Assembly (NCBI RefSeq): GCF_014203855.1 | Contig: NZ_JACHJV010000001.1 | Span: 4,154,001 to 4,218,000 of the forward strand | Reading direction: 5' to 3' | Source: Kitasatospora kifunensis | GTDB lineage: Bacteria > Actinomycetota > Actinomycetes > Streptomycetales > Streptomycetaceae | DNA length: 64,000 bases | Shown here: positions 14,699 through 23,291 of the stretch, one piece after another | How positions within the stretch are numbered: the stretch's first letter is position 1 | Layout: each line of letters opens with the position of its first letter | Program-made: the position numbers and the translations under genes | The notes under the pieces: model-generated | What the model was told of the DNA's origin: nothing | The model's database searches: none | What the model saw: only the letters and a program-made list of their open reading frames with translations

Positions 14699-15051
14699 GT
14701 CATGCTCCTTGGAAAATGTTTCTCGAATATCCGCCGGGCGGATTTTCTGCGCCTCGGGCGTTGCTTGCGAGAACTACGTTATTCGCTTTCTCCGGGGCCG
14801 TTCAAGGGAAATGCACCCAAGGTGCTTGGCCATGTTCCGGAAGTGGTACCAGGGGCTGCCGGAAAGGGGCGTGCCGGCAATGAACCCAGCAATGGCCCCG
14901 GCAATGACCTCGGCAATGCCCGAGGCCTGCCGGGGCCTCGGCGGGCCTCGGGGGCGGCCCCTGGTGGCCCCCGTCGCACCCCGGTGGGCCCGGGAACGCC
15001 GACGGCCCCGGCACCCCTGGTGAGGGGCTGCCGGGGCCGTCCGGAGGGGGA
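14699..15051. other. Intergenic spacer between the twin tautomerase genes
   Basis: No gene is seen. An AT-richer part near 14710-14790 is probably promoter DNA for copy 1. The middle carries a degenerate repeat of GGCAATG-type units (about 14874-14920), and the right part is a GC-rich, glycine-codon-like stretch with self-complementary GGGGCC/GGCCCC tracts. Confidence 0.45.
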
Positions 15052-15234
15052 TCAGCTGTCCGCGATGAGCTTGCCCGCGGCACTCCAGCTCTCCGCCGGG
15101 GTCTCCTGGATCCAGACCTGCACGGTCTCGGCCGGCAGCTCGTAGGCCTCGACGAAGGCGTCGGTGATGCGGGCGACCAGGTCGCGCTTCTTCTCGATGT
15201 CGCGCGGACCCTGGAGAACGGTGACGATCGGCAT
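15052..15234 (-). CDS. 4-oxalocrotonate tautomerase family protein, copy 2
   Basis: This 60-residue protein starts MPIVTVLQG with the exposed Pro-1 expected for catalysis. It is identical to copy 1 except for residue 3. Most of the coding DNA is also identical and the few differences cluster at the two ends. The flanking sequences and ribosome site regions differ (AGGAGGAAT in front of this copy). The pair is therefore a recent duplication or is kept alike by gene conversion. Two identical subunits from two promoters would allow independent control, or the pair may simply raise dose. Confidence 0.88.
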   Translation of the reverse strand: MPIVTVLQGPRDIEKKRDLVARITDAFVEAYELPAETVQVWIQETPAESWSAAGKLIADS

Positions 15235-15374
15235 TTATTCCTCCTGCTGAATTCGTTGGAACATTCGGTGGGAAAGTCAGTCGGCTGGTCGTGGGGAACG
15301 GGCGTCCCGCCCTCGCGGTGCAGGCGCCGTGGAGTTCGCCGTGGCGTTCGCCCGAAAGCCGTTTCGCGGTGGGC

Positions 15375-15836
15375 TCAAGCCTGGCTGCGGACGCCGTCCG
15401 GGCCCAGCGGGGACCACCACAGCGCGGAGGTGGCCGGGCCGTCACCCAGGATCACGCCGCGCCCCTCGACGATCCGGCCGTCCTGCCAGCGCAGCAGGTG
15501 CAGGGCCGTGACGTCGAGCAGGTGGTAGGGGGAGGTGCTCTCCTTGGGGGCGCCGGCCCGCAGCGCCCAGTTCCGGTTCACGTCCACGGAGTAGCCGTCC
15601 TCGGCGTTGACCAGGACCGTGATGCTCTCGGCGAGGTAGGAGCCGCCGGAGAGCTCCCCGACGGTCTTCAGGAACGCCAGGAAACCGTCGAGGCCCTCGT
15701 GCCAGCCCGCGTGCGCGTGGTTGCCCGGGATCTCGAACCGGAGGTCCTCGGACCAGTACTCGAGCATCTTCTGGCGGTCCCCGGTGCCGAGGGCGGCGAA
15801 GGCGGCACGGACCCGGTCGATCGTCAGCTCACTCAT
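15375..15836 (-). CDS. SnoaL/NTF2-like protein
   Basis: This 153-residue protein has the NTF2-like alpha+beta cone fold pattern: helical AAFAALGTGDRQKMLEYWSE, then FEIPGNHAHAGWHEGLDGFL, then strands ending in VTALHLLRWQDGRIVEGRGV. SnoaL-like proteins act as polyketide cyclases, hydratases or binding proteins in antibiotic pathways. It lies downstream of the MFS gene on the same strand, with a short repeat array between. ATG 15836 is preferred. An ATG 27 bases upstream lies in the repetitive leader. Confidence 0.8.
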   Translation of the reverse strand: MSELTIDRVRAAFAALGTGDRQKMLEYWSEDLRFEIPGNHAHAGWHEGLDGFLAFLKTVGELSGGSYLAESITVLVNAEDGYSVDVNRNWALRAGAPKESTSPYHLLDVTALHLLRWQDGRIVEGRGVILGDGPATSALWWSPLGPDGVRSQA

Positions 15837-15870
15837 GTTCTCGTTCTCGTTTCTTTCTCTCATCGATGAC

Positions 15871-15930
15871 GGATGGAGGCGGGCTCGGACGGAGACGGAC
15901 TCAGACGGAGACAGGCTCAGACGGAGACGG
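15871..15930. repeat. Short tandem repeats at the end of the MFS gene
   Basis: About four imperfect copies of a CTCAGACGGAGACGG-type unit run from 15871 to 15930. The last copy encodes the C-terminal residues of the MFS transporter, so the array arose by duplication of the gene's own 3' end. Confidence 0.6.
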
Positions 15931-17515
15931 GCTGGCCCTCGGGCGTCACGGCGGCGGAGGCGGTCTCGGCCGTCTCGGCCGCCGGGGCGGTGGCCCGGGA
16001 GCGGGCGCCGACCACGGCAACCAGCACGGTGGCCGCGGCGCAGAACACGGCGGCGATCCACAGGGCGTCGTGCAGGCCGCCGGTGTAGGCGGAGGTCGCG
16101 GTGTGGTGGAAGGCGGCGCGGGCGGACTGCGGCACCGTGCTCTCCGGGTCGGAGAGTTGACCCTGGTTCAGGGCGTCGGCCAGACGGGCGGGGTTGTGGC
16201 CGTACGGGCCGGAGAAGGCGTCGAGCTGGTTGCCGAGGTGGCTCTTGGTGAAGCTCACCAGCAGCGAACCGACCACGGCGATGCCGATGGCCTCGCCCGC
16301 CAGCCGCATGGTGTTGAACATGCCGGCCGCCATGCCGGCCCGGGAGGGCTCGACGCTGGAGACGGCCGCGCCGTCCATCACGCCGAAGGAGACGCCGATG
16401 CCGATGCCGATCACCGCGTAGGGGCCCAGCGCCGCCCAGTTGCCGATCCCGGGGTGCAGCACGGTCAGCCAGCCGACGCCGATCGCGGTCAGGCCGACGG
16501 AGGCGGTCACCATGTGCCGGATCGGGATCCAGCGCAGCAGGTAGCCCGCGATCAGCGGGAAGAACACGGTCGGCACGGTGAGCATCAGCATGTCGATGCC
16601 GGCGTGCATGGTGGTCTCGCCGTTCACGGCGGTCAGGTAGCTCGGCAGGTAGACCAGCAGCGGGGTGAAGGCGAGCACGAGTGCGACGACGCCCACCGAG
16701 AGCGAGACGAACTGCGGCTGGCGGAACAGGTTCAGGTCGAACATCGGCCGCTCCTGCCGCTGCTCGACCACGATGAAGGCGACCAGCAGCGCCACGCACA
16801 GCAGGTAGGCGGCGAGGTTGAACGGCGAGGCCCAGCCGAGCTGCGCGCCCTCGATCAGGGCGGCGATGAGCGCGGCGAGCGCGCCGCTGAAGGTGATGGT
16901 GCCGGCCCAGTCGGTCCGGGTCGCCTGCGGGTCGCGGGACTCGGCGAGGAACATGGCGAGCACGAGCGCCACGGCACCGGTGATCGCCGGCACCAGGAAG
17001 ACCGAGCGCCAGCCGAAGTTGGTGGACAGCGAGCCGGCGATGAACGGCCCGAAGGCCATGCCGGCGCCAACGGCCGTACCGAAGACGCCGAAGGCCTTCG
17101 CCCGGGCCGGGCCCTCGAAGACGTACGCCAGCATCGCGCTGCCGGAGGTCAGCATCGCGGCCGCGCCGACGCCGGCGAGCGCGCGGGCGAGGTCGAGCAG
17201 CAGCACGCCGTTCGACAGCGCGGAGACCAGCGAGCAGAGCGAGAAGACCAGCGTGCCGATGATGAACACCCGGCGCCGGCCGAAGCGGTCCGCGAAGGAG
17301 CCGCTGGCCAGCATGAAGCTGGCGAAGGTGAGGTCGTAGCCGTTCACGATCCACTGCCCGGCGGCCAGGCTGTTGTGGAAGTCGGCGGCGACACCGGGCA
17401 TCGCCACGGAGGAGCCGGTCAGCGAGATCGGTAGCAGCAGTGACGCGAGCACCACGGTGACGAGGGTCGCCACCGGGTGCCGTGAGGTGGTCTGGGTCGG
17501 GTCCTTCGTGGTCAT
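15917..17515 (-). CDS. MFS drug/metabolite exporter, DHA2 (14-TM) family
   Basis: This 532-residue membrane protein has the signature of the 14-helix DHA2 family: motif C-like region (MLTSGSAMLAYVF, GVFGTAVGAGMAFGPFIAGS) and the loop 2-3 motif GSFADRFGRRRVF. Relatives export polyketides and other antibiotics in Streptomyces clusters. ATG 17515 follows an AAAGGA site. It is divergent from the flavin monooxygenase gene, with a palindrome-like operator at 17715-17730 in the shared upstream region. Probably the exporter of the cluster product. Confidence 0.88.
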   Translation of the reverse strand: MTTKDPTQTTSRHPVATLVTVVLASLLLPISLTGSSVAMPGVAADFHNSLAAGQWIVNGYDLTFASFMLASGSFADRFGRRRVFIIGTLVFSLCSLVSALSNGVLLLDLARALAGVGAAAMLTSGSAMLAYVFEGPARAKAFGVFGTAVGAGMAFGPFIAGSLSTNFGWRSVFLVPAITGAVALVLAMFLAESRDPQATRTDWAGTITFSGALAALIAALIEGAQLGWASPFNLAAYLLCVALLVAFIVVEQRQERPMFDLNLFRQPQFVSLSVGVVALVLAFTPLLVYLPSYLTAVNGETTMHAGIDMLMLTVPTVFFPLIAGYLLRWIPIRHMVTASVGLTAIGVGWLTVLHPGIGNWAALGPYAVIGIGIGVSFGVMDGAAVSSVEPSRAGMAAGMFNTMRLAGEAIGIAVVGSLLVSFTKSHLGNQLDAFSGPYGHNPARLADALNQGQLSDPESTVPQSARAAFHHTATSAYTGGLHDALWIAAVFCAAATVLVAVVGARSRATAPAAETAETASAAVTPEGQPVSV

Positions 17516-18198
17516 GGCCGTCCTTTTCCTTGGCACGGGGTCTGGTTCCTTGGCACGGGTTCGGGTCGGAGGCGAGAGATTTCACGGAGGACGGACGCTG
17601 CTTTTCTGGCCTGCTCGTCCCGCTCTCTTCATCGCGCTGATCCGCTGTCGCTTCCGGCTTCCACGCTACGGGTGCACCGGAAATCAGAGAATTCCGCTTC
17701 GGGGTCACTCGGGATGTTTCTTTCGAGGCATTGCCGGATGTTTCCGACGGCATCGGCCAGGTGCTGCGCACGCCTGGCGGGGCGCCGTGCTGGACCCCGG
17801 CGCGGGTCCGCAGACCTGTCCACCAGCCCTTCTGGGTAGGGGTGTTGGCGCAGTCACGGGGCTGGGGCCGGGAGTGGCAGGACGGGCGCGGACGGTCCGC
17901 GCAAGGCGGCGGACGGGAGCAGAATTCCGAACCGCGCGGGGCCCGGCGGAATTTCGATCATACTGACCCCTGGTCCGGTCGGCCGGAGCCGGAGATCGGT
18001 TCTCGATTCCCCTTCCGGATCACCTCTCGAATCTTTGGGGGAATACGGCTGCCATCAGCCGCTTCGCCGATCTAGCGTCGGTTCCCGTGCCCCGTCGGCC
18101 GGACTTCCCCCGGTCCGGCCGGCGGGGCCGATCGCGGCTCACGGGCCGACCGGCGCGCCGCGGCATGGCGGCGGCAACCTTCGGAGAGGACGAAAACC
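17516..18198. promoter_or_regulatory. Divergent promoter region between exporter and monooxygenase genes
   Basis: This 683-base region has no convincing gene. It is less GC-rich near 17580-17740 and again near 18000-18070, where promoter elements for the two divergent genes are expected. The regulatory half-palindrome at 17715-17730 lies about 200 bases from the MFS start. A TAGCGT box at 18073-18078 could be a -10 for the plus-strand gene. Confidence 0.5.
17715..17730 (-). promoter_or_regulatory. Degenerate copy of the TGCCTC-N4-GAGGCA element
   Basis: On the minus strand this reads TGCCTCGAAAGAAACA followed by TCCCG. It matches the intact site at 36282-36297 (TGCCTCGAAGGAGGCA then TCCCG on the same strand) at most positions. 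One half of the palindrome is intact, the other is degenerate. Confidence 0.5.
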
Positions 18199-19749
18199 AT
18201 GGACAACCCCGTCGTCGTGGTGGGCGCGGGCCCGATCGGCCTGGTACTCGCCTGCGAGCTGCTCGGCCAGGGCGTGCCGGTGCGGGTGGTCGACGCGGAG
18301 CGCGAGCACTCGGTGCACTCGCGGGCCACCACGATCTGGCCGCGGCCGCTGGAGCTGCTGCGGCGCATCGGTGTGGCCGACCGCATCGTCGAGGAGGGCC
18401 ACCGGATCCAGGGCGTCACCTACTACTCCGACCACCGCCCGCTGGCGACCGCCTGGCTGAACCGCCTCGGCTCGACCCCCTACCCGTTCGCCGTCGGCCT
18501 GCCCCAGGACCGCACCGAGGCGCTGCTGGTGGAGCGCCTGGAGGAGCTGGGCGGCAAGATCGAGCGCGGGGTGCGGCTGGTGTCGCTGGACGCGAGCGGG
18601 CCCCGGGCCTCGCTCAAGCTGGCCCTGCCCGGCGGCGGGACCGAGGAAGTGGAAGCGTCCTGGGTGATCGGTGCCGACGGCGCCCACAGCACGGTGCGCA
18701 AGGAGCTGGGCATCGGCTTCGCCGGCGCGCAGCTGAAGATCAACTTCGCCATCACCGACGCCGAACTCTCCGGTGACATCCCCTCGGACCTGGTCAGCTA
18801 CTGCTACACCGCGCAGGGCGGGCTCGGCCTCGCACCGATCTCGCCCAGCGTGCACCGGGTGGCCGTCAGCGTGCCGCCGGAGCTGGCCGAGCGGACGCCG
18901 GACCGCGAGTTCTTCCAGCGCATCGTCGAGGAACGTGGCCCGGGGCGGGTGCGCCTCGGCGACCTGCGCTTCAGCACCGTCTTCCAGGTGCACGTGCGCA
19001 CCGCGGACCGCTTCCGCCAAGGCCGGGCCCTGCTGGTCGGCGACGCGGCCCACCTGATGAGCCCGGCAGGCGGCCAGGGCATGAACACCGGCCTCCAGGA
19101 CGCCGCCAACCTGGGCTGGAAGCTGGCCGGGGTGCTGCGCGGCACGCTCGACGAGTCGCTGCTGGACAGCTACGACGGCGAGCGTCGCCGGGCCGTCCAC
19201 GCGGTGACTCGTTCCACCTCGCTGCAGACCCGCTGGGGTGCGCTCACCAAGCCCTCCCAGCTGGCGCTGCGCGACGCCGTGGTCCGCGCCGCGGGCAGCA
19301 GCGGCGTGCTCCAGTGGCGGCTGGCTCCCAAGATCGGCCAGCTCGACGCCACCTACCGGGCCGAGGACGCGCCGGCTGCCCGCCCCTGGACGACGGCGTC
19401 CCCGGGTGACCGGCTGCCGGTGCTCCTCGGTGAGGGTCCGGCCCCGGCCGGTCCGTCCTGGGCCGGCATCTCGGGCCGGGAGCACGCGGTGATCCTGCAC
19501 GCCGGGCGGACCCGTCCGACCGGCTGGCAGGGCCTGTGCCTGCGGATCCGGGAGGCGGTGGGTGACCAGGCCGAGGTCCTGAACTCGCCGAGCGGCCCGC
19601 ACGGCCCGCTCGCCGCCGCCCTGGGCCGCCACGCCGCCGCCGCCGTGGTCCGCCCGGACGGGCACCTCTTCGAGCTGCTGCCCGTCCCCTCGCCCGAGGC
19701 GGTCCTCGCCTGCCTGGCCCGCGCCCGCCGCGAAGCGCTGCCGCGCTGA
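18199..19749 (+). CDS. FAD-dependent aromatic/polyketide monooxygenase (PHBH fold)
   Basis: This 516-residue protein is a class A flavin monooxygenase of the PheA/TfdB type. It has the N-terminal dinucleotide fold VVVGAGPIGLVLA at residues 6-18, the NADPH/FAD-linking GADGAHSTVR near 160, and the FAD ribityl motif GDAAHLMSPAGGQGMNTG near 280. The thioredoxin-like C-terminal domain seen in rifampicin and tetracycline-type hydroxylases is present. It would hydroxylate or oxidatively rearrange an aromatic or enolic intermediate. A small PPOX-fold gene follows 70 bases later on the same strand and is probably co-transcribed. Confidence 0.88.
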   Translation: MDNPVVVVGAGPIGLVLACELLGQGVPVRVVDAEREHSVHSRATTIWPRPLELLRRIGVADRIVEEGHRIQGVTYYSDHRPLATAWLNRLGSTPYPFAVGLPQDRTEALLVERLEELGGKIERGVRLVSLDASGPRASLKLALPGGGTEEVEASWVIGADGAHSTVRKELGIGFAGAQLKINFAITDAELSGDIPSDLVSYCYTAQGGLGLAPISPSVHRVAVSVPPELAERTPDREFFQRIVEERGPGRVRLGDLRFSTVFQVHVRTADRFRQGRALLVGDAAHLMSPAGGQGMNTGLQDAANLGWKLAGVLRGTLDESLLDSYDGERRRAVHAVTRSTSLQTRWGALTKPSQLALRDAVVRAAGSSGVLQWRLAPKIGQLDATYRAEDAPAARPWTTASPGDRLPVLLGEGPAPAGPSWAGISGREHAVILHAGRTRPTGWQGLCLRIREAVGDQAEVLNSPSGPHGPLAAALGRHAAAAVVRPDGHLFELLPVPSPEAVLACLARARREALPR

Positions 19750-19819
19750 GAGCGCCGGACGGCGGCCGCCGAGCCGCCCCGACCGACCCCAACCATCCAC
19801 CATCACCAAGGAGTTACCC

Positions 19820-20200
19820 ATGATTCCGGCCAGCCACCTGGACCTGCTCGAACGCCCGCTCTTCGGCCACCTCGCCACCCTGCGCCCCGACGGGACCCCG
19901 CAGGTCAACCCGGTCTGGTTCCGCTGGGACGGCGAGCTGCTCTGGTTCACCACCACGACCACCCGTTTCAAGTACCGCAACCTCAAGGGCAATCCGAACG
20001 CCGCGCTGTCGGTGAACGACCCGGAGCAGCCCTACCGCTACCTGGAGCTCCGCGGCACGGTCGAGATCATGAGGGAGGACGCCGATGCGGTGGGGTTCCT
20101 CGAACTCGCCCACCGCTACGACCCGGAGTTCCCCCCTCCCGGGGACGCGCCGGACCGCATCGTGGTCGGCGTCCGTCCGCACCACGCGACCTTCCAGTAG
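19820..20200 (+). CDS. PPOX-class flavin/F420-dependent oxidoreductase
   Basis: This 126-residue split beta-barrel protein shows the family pattern FGHLATLRPDGTPQVNPVWF (residues 15-34), then LLWFTTTTTRFKYRNLKGNP and a C-terminal RIVVGVRPHHATFQ. Members use F420, FMN or heme and reduce or bind a range of small molecules. The AAGGAG site seven bases upstream supports ATG 19820. It follows the monooxygenase gene and probably shares its transcript. Confidence 0.85.
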   Translation: MIPASHLDLLERPLFGHLATLRPDGTPQVNPVWFRWDGELLWFTTTTTRFKYRNLKGNPNAALSVNDPEQPYRYLELRGTVEIMREDADAVGFLELAHRYDPEFPPPGDAPDRIVVGVRPHHATFQ

Positions 20201-20339
20201 CAGGCCCTGGCAGCAGCCCCGGCGGCCGTGCGGCCGCCGCTGCGCCCTGCCACCACCGGTGCCTGTGCCGCGCGGTCAGACCGTCGCGGTGCGGGCACCG
20301 CTGCCGTTGCGGGGCCGTCGGCCGACCGGTCACAGGTGC

Positions 20340-21371
20340 TCAGCGGCCGCCGGGCTCGGTGCCCGCGAGCCGCAGCCGGGCCTGGGCCAGCACCGCTGCG
20401 CGCTGGCGGAACTCCACCGTGACCGGTAGCCCGGCCCCGGCCCCGGGCGGTTGGACGAACCCCGCCCGTACCGTGATCTCCTCGTCCAGCTCGGCGAACT
20501 GCCGCTGGTCCATCGCGATGCCCAGCAGGACGGTCCGGGCCGGTGAGCGGCCGAACTCCTCGCCGACCAGCAGCAGCCCGGCCTGCCGGGCCGCCTCCGG
20601 CAGCACCGCGGCGGGCAGGTGGTCCTGCCGCCGGTCGAAGAAGCTGCTGTGCGACAGGGGCACCCGCAGCCGTGCGTCCAGCCCGCCGTCGGCGAACCGT
20701 GGCTCCGACAGGACGACGTTCTCCGGTCGTTGCCGGCCCAGCAGGTACGGCGGCAGGGTGCTCGGCCGCTCCTGCTCCAGCAACTCGTCCGAGCCGGGCG
20801 GCACGGTGGTGCGCTCCTTCAGCCGGAGCTTGCGGTAGGCCGCCGGCGGGCGCAGGGCGGTATCGGCGGTGACCGAGCCGAGGTCCAGGCCGCCGAGGAC
20901 GAGTTCCACCCGGTGCACCACCCGGGTCAGCACGTCCTTGCGGGACCAGCTGCGCAGCTCGCGGCCGTGCAACTCCAGCTCGTCCAGGCCAGCCCCGGTG
21001 GCCAGCGCGCCCGGCGAGCCGATCTCCAGCCGGCTGCCGAGGGTGAACGCGAGGGCCTGGGACGGAGCGTCGGGGTGGACCCGGGTGGCGCAGCGCAGCG
21101 CCTGTCGCACACTCTCCAGGATCACCAGCGGATCGTGCAGCCCGGGCCGGTTGAGGTGGTCGTTGTAGTACGGGTGGGCACGCGGCAGCCGGGCTCCGGC
21201 CAGGAAGCGGCCGTCGTACCGGGCCTGGAAGTCGGTGAGGAAGACCTCCTGGAGGCCGTCCCGCTCGACGAGCCGTCGGCTGACCGTCCGGTCGAAGCTG
21301 AGCCCTTCGCCGGTGCTGGTGGTGCGCTCGAGTGTGGTCATGGTCTGCGTGCTCATGGTCTGCGTGGTCAT
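20340..21371 (-). CDS. AfsA-family double-hotdog protein, copy 2
   Basis: This 343-residue protein has the two AfsA hotdog units: LPRAHPYYNDHLNRPGLHDP plus LVILESVRQALR, and VPLSHSSFFDRRQDHLPAAV plus LPEAARQAGLLLV. It is clearly a diverged paralogue of the protein at 13133-14170. The N-terminus is a low-complexity run (MTTQTMSTQTMTTLERTT) from a short DNA repeat. The start is supported by an AGGAGG site seven bases upstream of ATG 21371. The next gene upstream in the string encodes a HAD-like protein, repeating the AfsA/HAD/KAS III grouping of the first string. Confidence 0.85.
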   Translation of the reverse strand: MTTQTMSTQTMTTLERTTSTGEGLSFDRTVSRRLVERDGLQEVFLTDFQARYDGRFLAGARLPRAHPYYNDHLNRPGLHDPLVILESVRQALRCATRVHPDAPSQALAFTLGSRLEIGSPGALATGAGLDELELHGRELRSWSRKDVLTRVVHRVELVLGGLDLGSVTADTALRPPAAYRKLRLKERTTVPPGSDELLEQERPSTLPPYLLGRQRPENVVLSEPRFADGGLDARLRVPLSHSSFFDRRQDHLPAAVLPEAARQAGLLLVGEEFGRSPARTVLLGIAMDQRQFAELDEEITVRAGFVQPPGAGAGLPVTVEFRQRAAVLAQARLRLAGTEPGGR

Positions 21372-21453
21372 CGTCTGGCCTCCTGTCAGGTCCGTCCGCT
21401 CATGTCCGTCTGCCCGTTCAGGCCGCTCGGGCTGTTCAAGCCGGTCAGGCCGG

Positions 21454-22098
21454 TCAGGCCGCTACGGCGACCTCGGGGGTGAGCAGTTGGGCGACCTCGG
21501 CGAGGGCCGAGGCGGTGTCGCGGAACGCGATCGTGTGCCAGCCCGCCGCGCGGGCCTGGGTGAGCCGGGCGGCCGAGGCGTCGACCAGCACGCAGTCCTC
21601 GGCCGGGCGGCCTGCGGCGCGGGCGGCCTGCTCCAGCGGCAGCGGGGCGCCCGGCTGCGAGGGGCGGCGGACCACGGCGTCGAACAGGTGCGGGGTGAGC
21701 AGCCGCAGCCAGCCGGGCTCCCGGCCGTCGGGCAGGTCGGTGAGCAGGCCGATGAAGACGCCCTCGGCCCGCAGCTGGGCCAGCCGGTCGAGGCAGGCCC
21801 GGTTGGGCCGGCAGAGGTCCAGCCAGAGCTCCTGGGCGCGGGAGAGGTCGCAGACCACCCCGTACTCCTCCTCCAGGACGGCTTCGACGGCTGCCGACCA
21901 CTGCGGTCCCGCCTGCACGGGCAGCGTCCCGCCGCGCTCGCCGCAGACCTGCGCCATCGCCTCGCGCAGCGCGTGGTCGGGCGAGCCGACCCGGGCGGCG
22001 AAGGCCCGCAGCAGCTCGTCGGCGGGCGGGGTGAGCACCCCGAGGTAGTCCGTCCACAGGGCGTACCGGACGAGGTTGGTGTTCTGGTGGTCGGTCAT
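21454..22098 (-). CDS. HAD-superfamily protein with partly degenerate motifs
   Basis: This 214-residue protein resembles HAD-IA hydrolases. Motif I is WTDYLGVLTP (Asp present, the second Asp of DxD missing, as in DFGGVLT-type members). Motif II is LLTDLPDGREP. Motif IV is weak, with CVLVDASAARLTQARAAGWH having only one acidic residue where two are usual. It could be a phosphatase of narrow activity or a non-catalytic binding protein. GAGGAG seven bases upstream supports ATG 22098. Lies between KAS III and AfsA genes. Confidence 0.75.
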   Translation of the reverse strand: MTDHQNTNLVRYALWTDYLGVLTPPADELLRAFAARVGSPDHALREAMAQVCGERGGTLPVQAGPQWSAAVEAVLEEEYGVVCDLSRAQELWLDLCRPNRACLDRLAQLRAEGVFIGLLTDLPDGREPGWLRLLTPHLFDAVVRRPSQPGAPLPLEQAARAAGRPAEDCVLVDASAARLTQARAAGWHTIAFRDTASALAEVAQLLTPEVAVAA

Positions 22099-22235
22099 CT
22101 GCCGACTCCTCTCAGCGCGGTGAGGGTACGAGGGTGGCGGAGCCGCGGCCAACGACGCTGGTGGCCGCCGCTCCAAGGGAACCGCTGTGCTGCACGGGGC
22201 CTGGCCGCACTCGCCAGGCTTCGCGGGGGCGGGGC

Positions 22236-23207
22236 TCAGAGCTCGAAGAGCAGCCCGCCGTAGTACCAGCCGGAGCCGACCGCGGTGGAGAGGATCCGGT
22301 CGCCGGGCTTCAGCAGGCCCTGCTCCGCGAACTCGGAGAGCGCGATCGGGATCGAGGCGCAGCCGGTGTTGCCACGCCGGTCGAAGTTGGTGCGGAACTT
22401 CTCCGGCGGCAGCGTGAGACCGGCCTTGACCCCGGCGTGGATGGCGTTGTTGCCCGGGTGCGGGACGAGCCAGTCGAGATCCTCGACCCCGATGCCGGCG
22501 CGCTCCAGCAGGCCGTCGGCGACCTTCAGGCTGGAGCCGATCGCGAGGTCGATGAGCTCCGGGCGCGGGCGCAGCCAGCCGTCCCGGGCCGCCACCGCAT
22601 CCGCCTGGGAGGCATCGCAGTTGAGCATCGAGTAGTGCAGCCCGGTGGTGCCCTCGGCGCCCTTCTCCAGCACCACGGCGCCGGCCGCGTCGCCGAAGAT
22701 CAGCTGGCCGCGGGTGCCCGGACGGGCCCGCCGGGAGAACCGGTCGGCGGCCACCACCACCGCGCGCTGCCAGCCCGGCTGAGCGGCGAGCATCGAGGCC
22801 GCGGTCTGCACGCCGTGCACGAAGCCGGTGCAGGCGCCGCAGACGTCGAAGGCCAGCGCGCGGTCGGCGCCGAGCCGGGCGGCGACCTGCGGGCCGATCT
22901 CCGGGATCCACTGCCGGTCGGTCCAGTTGGCGAGCACCACGACGTCCACCTCGTCGGCTTCGCGGCCGGCCTTGGCCAGCGCGGCCCGGGCGGCTTGCTC
23001 GGCCATGAACTCGACGGTCTCGTCCTCGGCCGCCTCGTGCCGGCTCAGGACGCCCAACTCGGCGGCCACCTCGGGGGCGTACGTCCGGCCGCCGATCGTG
23101 ATGCCGTCCTCGTTGCTGACCAGGGTGCGGGGGAAGTAGTGGCCGAGACCGGTGAAGCGCAGTCCGGAGCCGGTCCAGGTCATCGCGTTCAGGTGCTCAA
23201 CTGGCAT
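22236..23207 (-). CDS. Beta-ketoacyl-ACP synthase III (FabH-like)
   Basis: This 323-residue KAS III has an intact catalytic set: C126 in DVCGACTGFVHG, His in LVPHPGNNAI and Asn in RRGNTGCASIPIAL. It should condense an acyl-CoA starter with a malonyl thioester and so begin chain assembly. In contrast to the KAS III-like protein at 12118-13143, all residues for decarboxylative condensation are present. Downstream on the same strand are HAD-like and AfsA-like genes. Upstream is the fused CoA-transferase gene, after an 84-base gap. Confidence 0.88.
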   Translation of the reverse strand: MPVEHLNAMTWTGSGLRFTGLGHYFPRTLVSNEDGITIGGRTYAPEVAAELGVLSRHEAAEDETVEFMAEQAARAALAKAGREADEVDVVVLANWTDRQWIPEIGPQVAARLGADRALAFDVCGACTGFVHGVQTAASMLAAQPGWQRAVVVAADRFSRRARPGTRGQLIFGDAAGAVVLEKGAEGTTGLHYSMLNCDASQADAVAARDGWLRPRPELIDLAIGSSLKVADGLLERAGIGVEDLDWLVPHPGNNAIHAGVKAGLTLPPEKFRTNFDRRGNTGCASIPIALSEFAEQGLLKPGDRILSTAVGSGWYYGGLLFEL

Positions 23208-23291
23208 GATTCTGCTGCTCTTTCCTCAGTGATGTGGGGGTGGGGGTGCGCAGTGGGGTGCGATGCGGTGGTGCGGTGCTGCCCGGTGCCG

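Noticed and set aside
16000..17434. Plus-strand frame opposite the exporter, with collagen-like Gly/Arg content
   Set aside because: It is a reverse-frame artefact of the hydrophobic MFS coding sequence.
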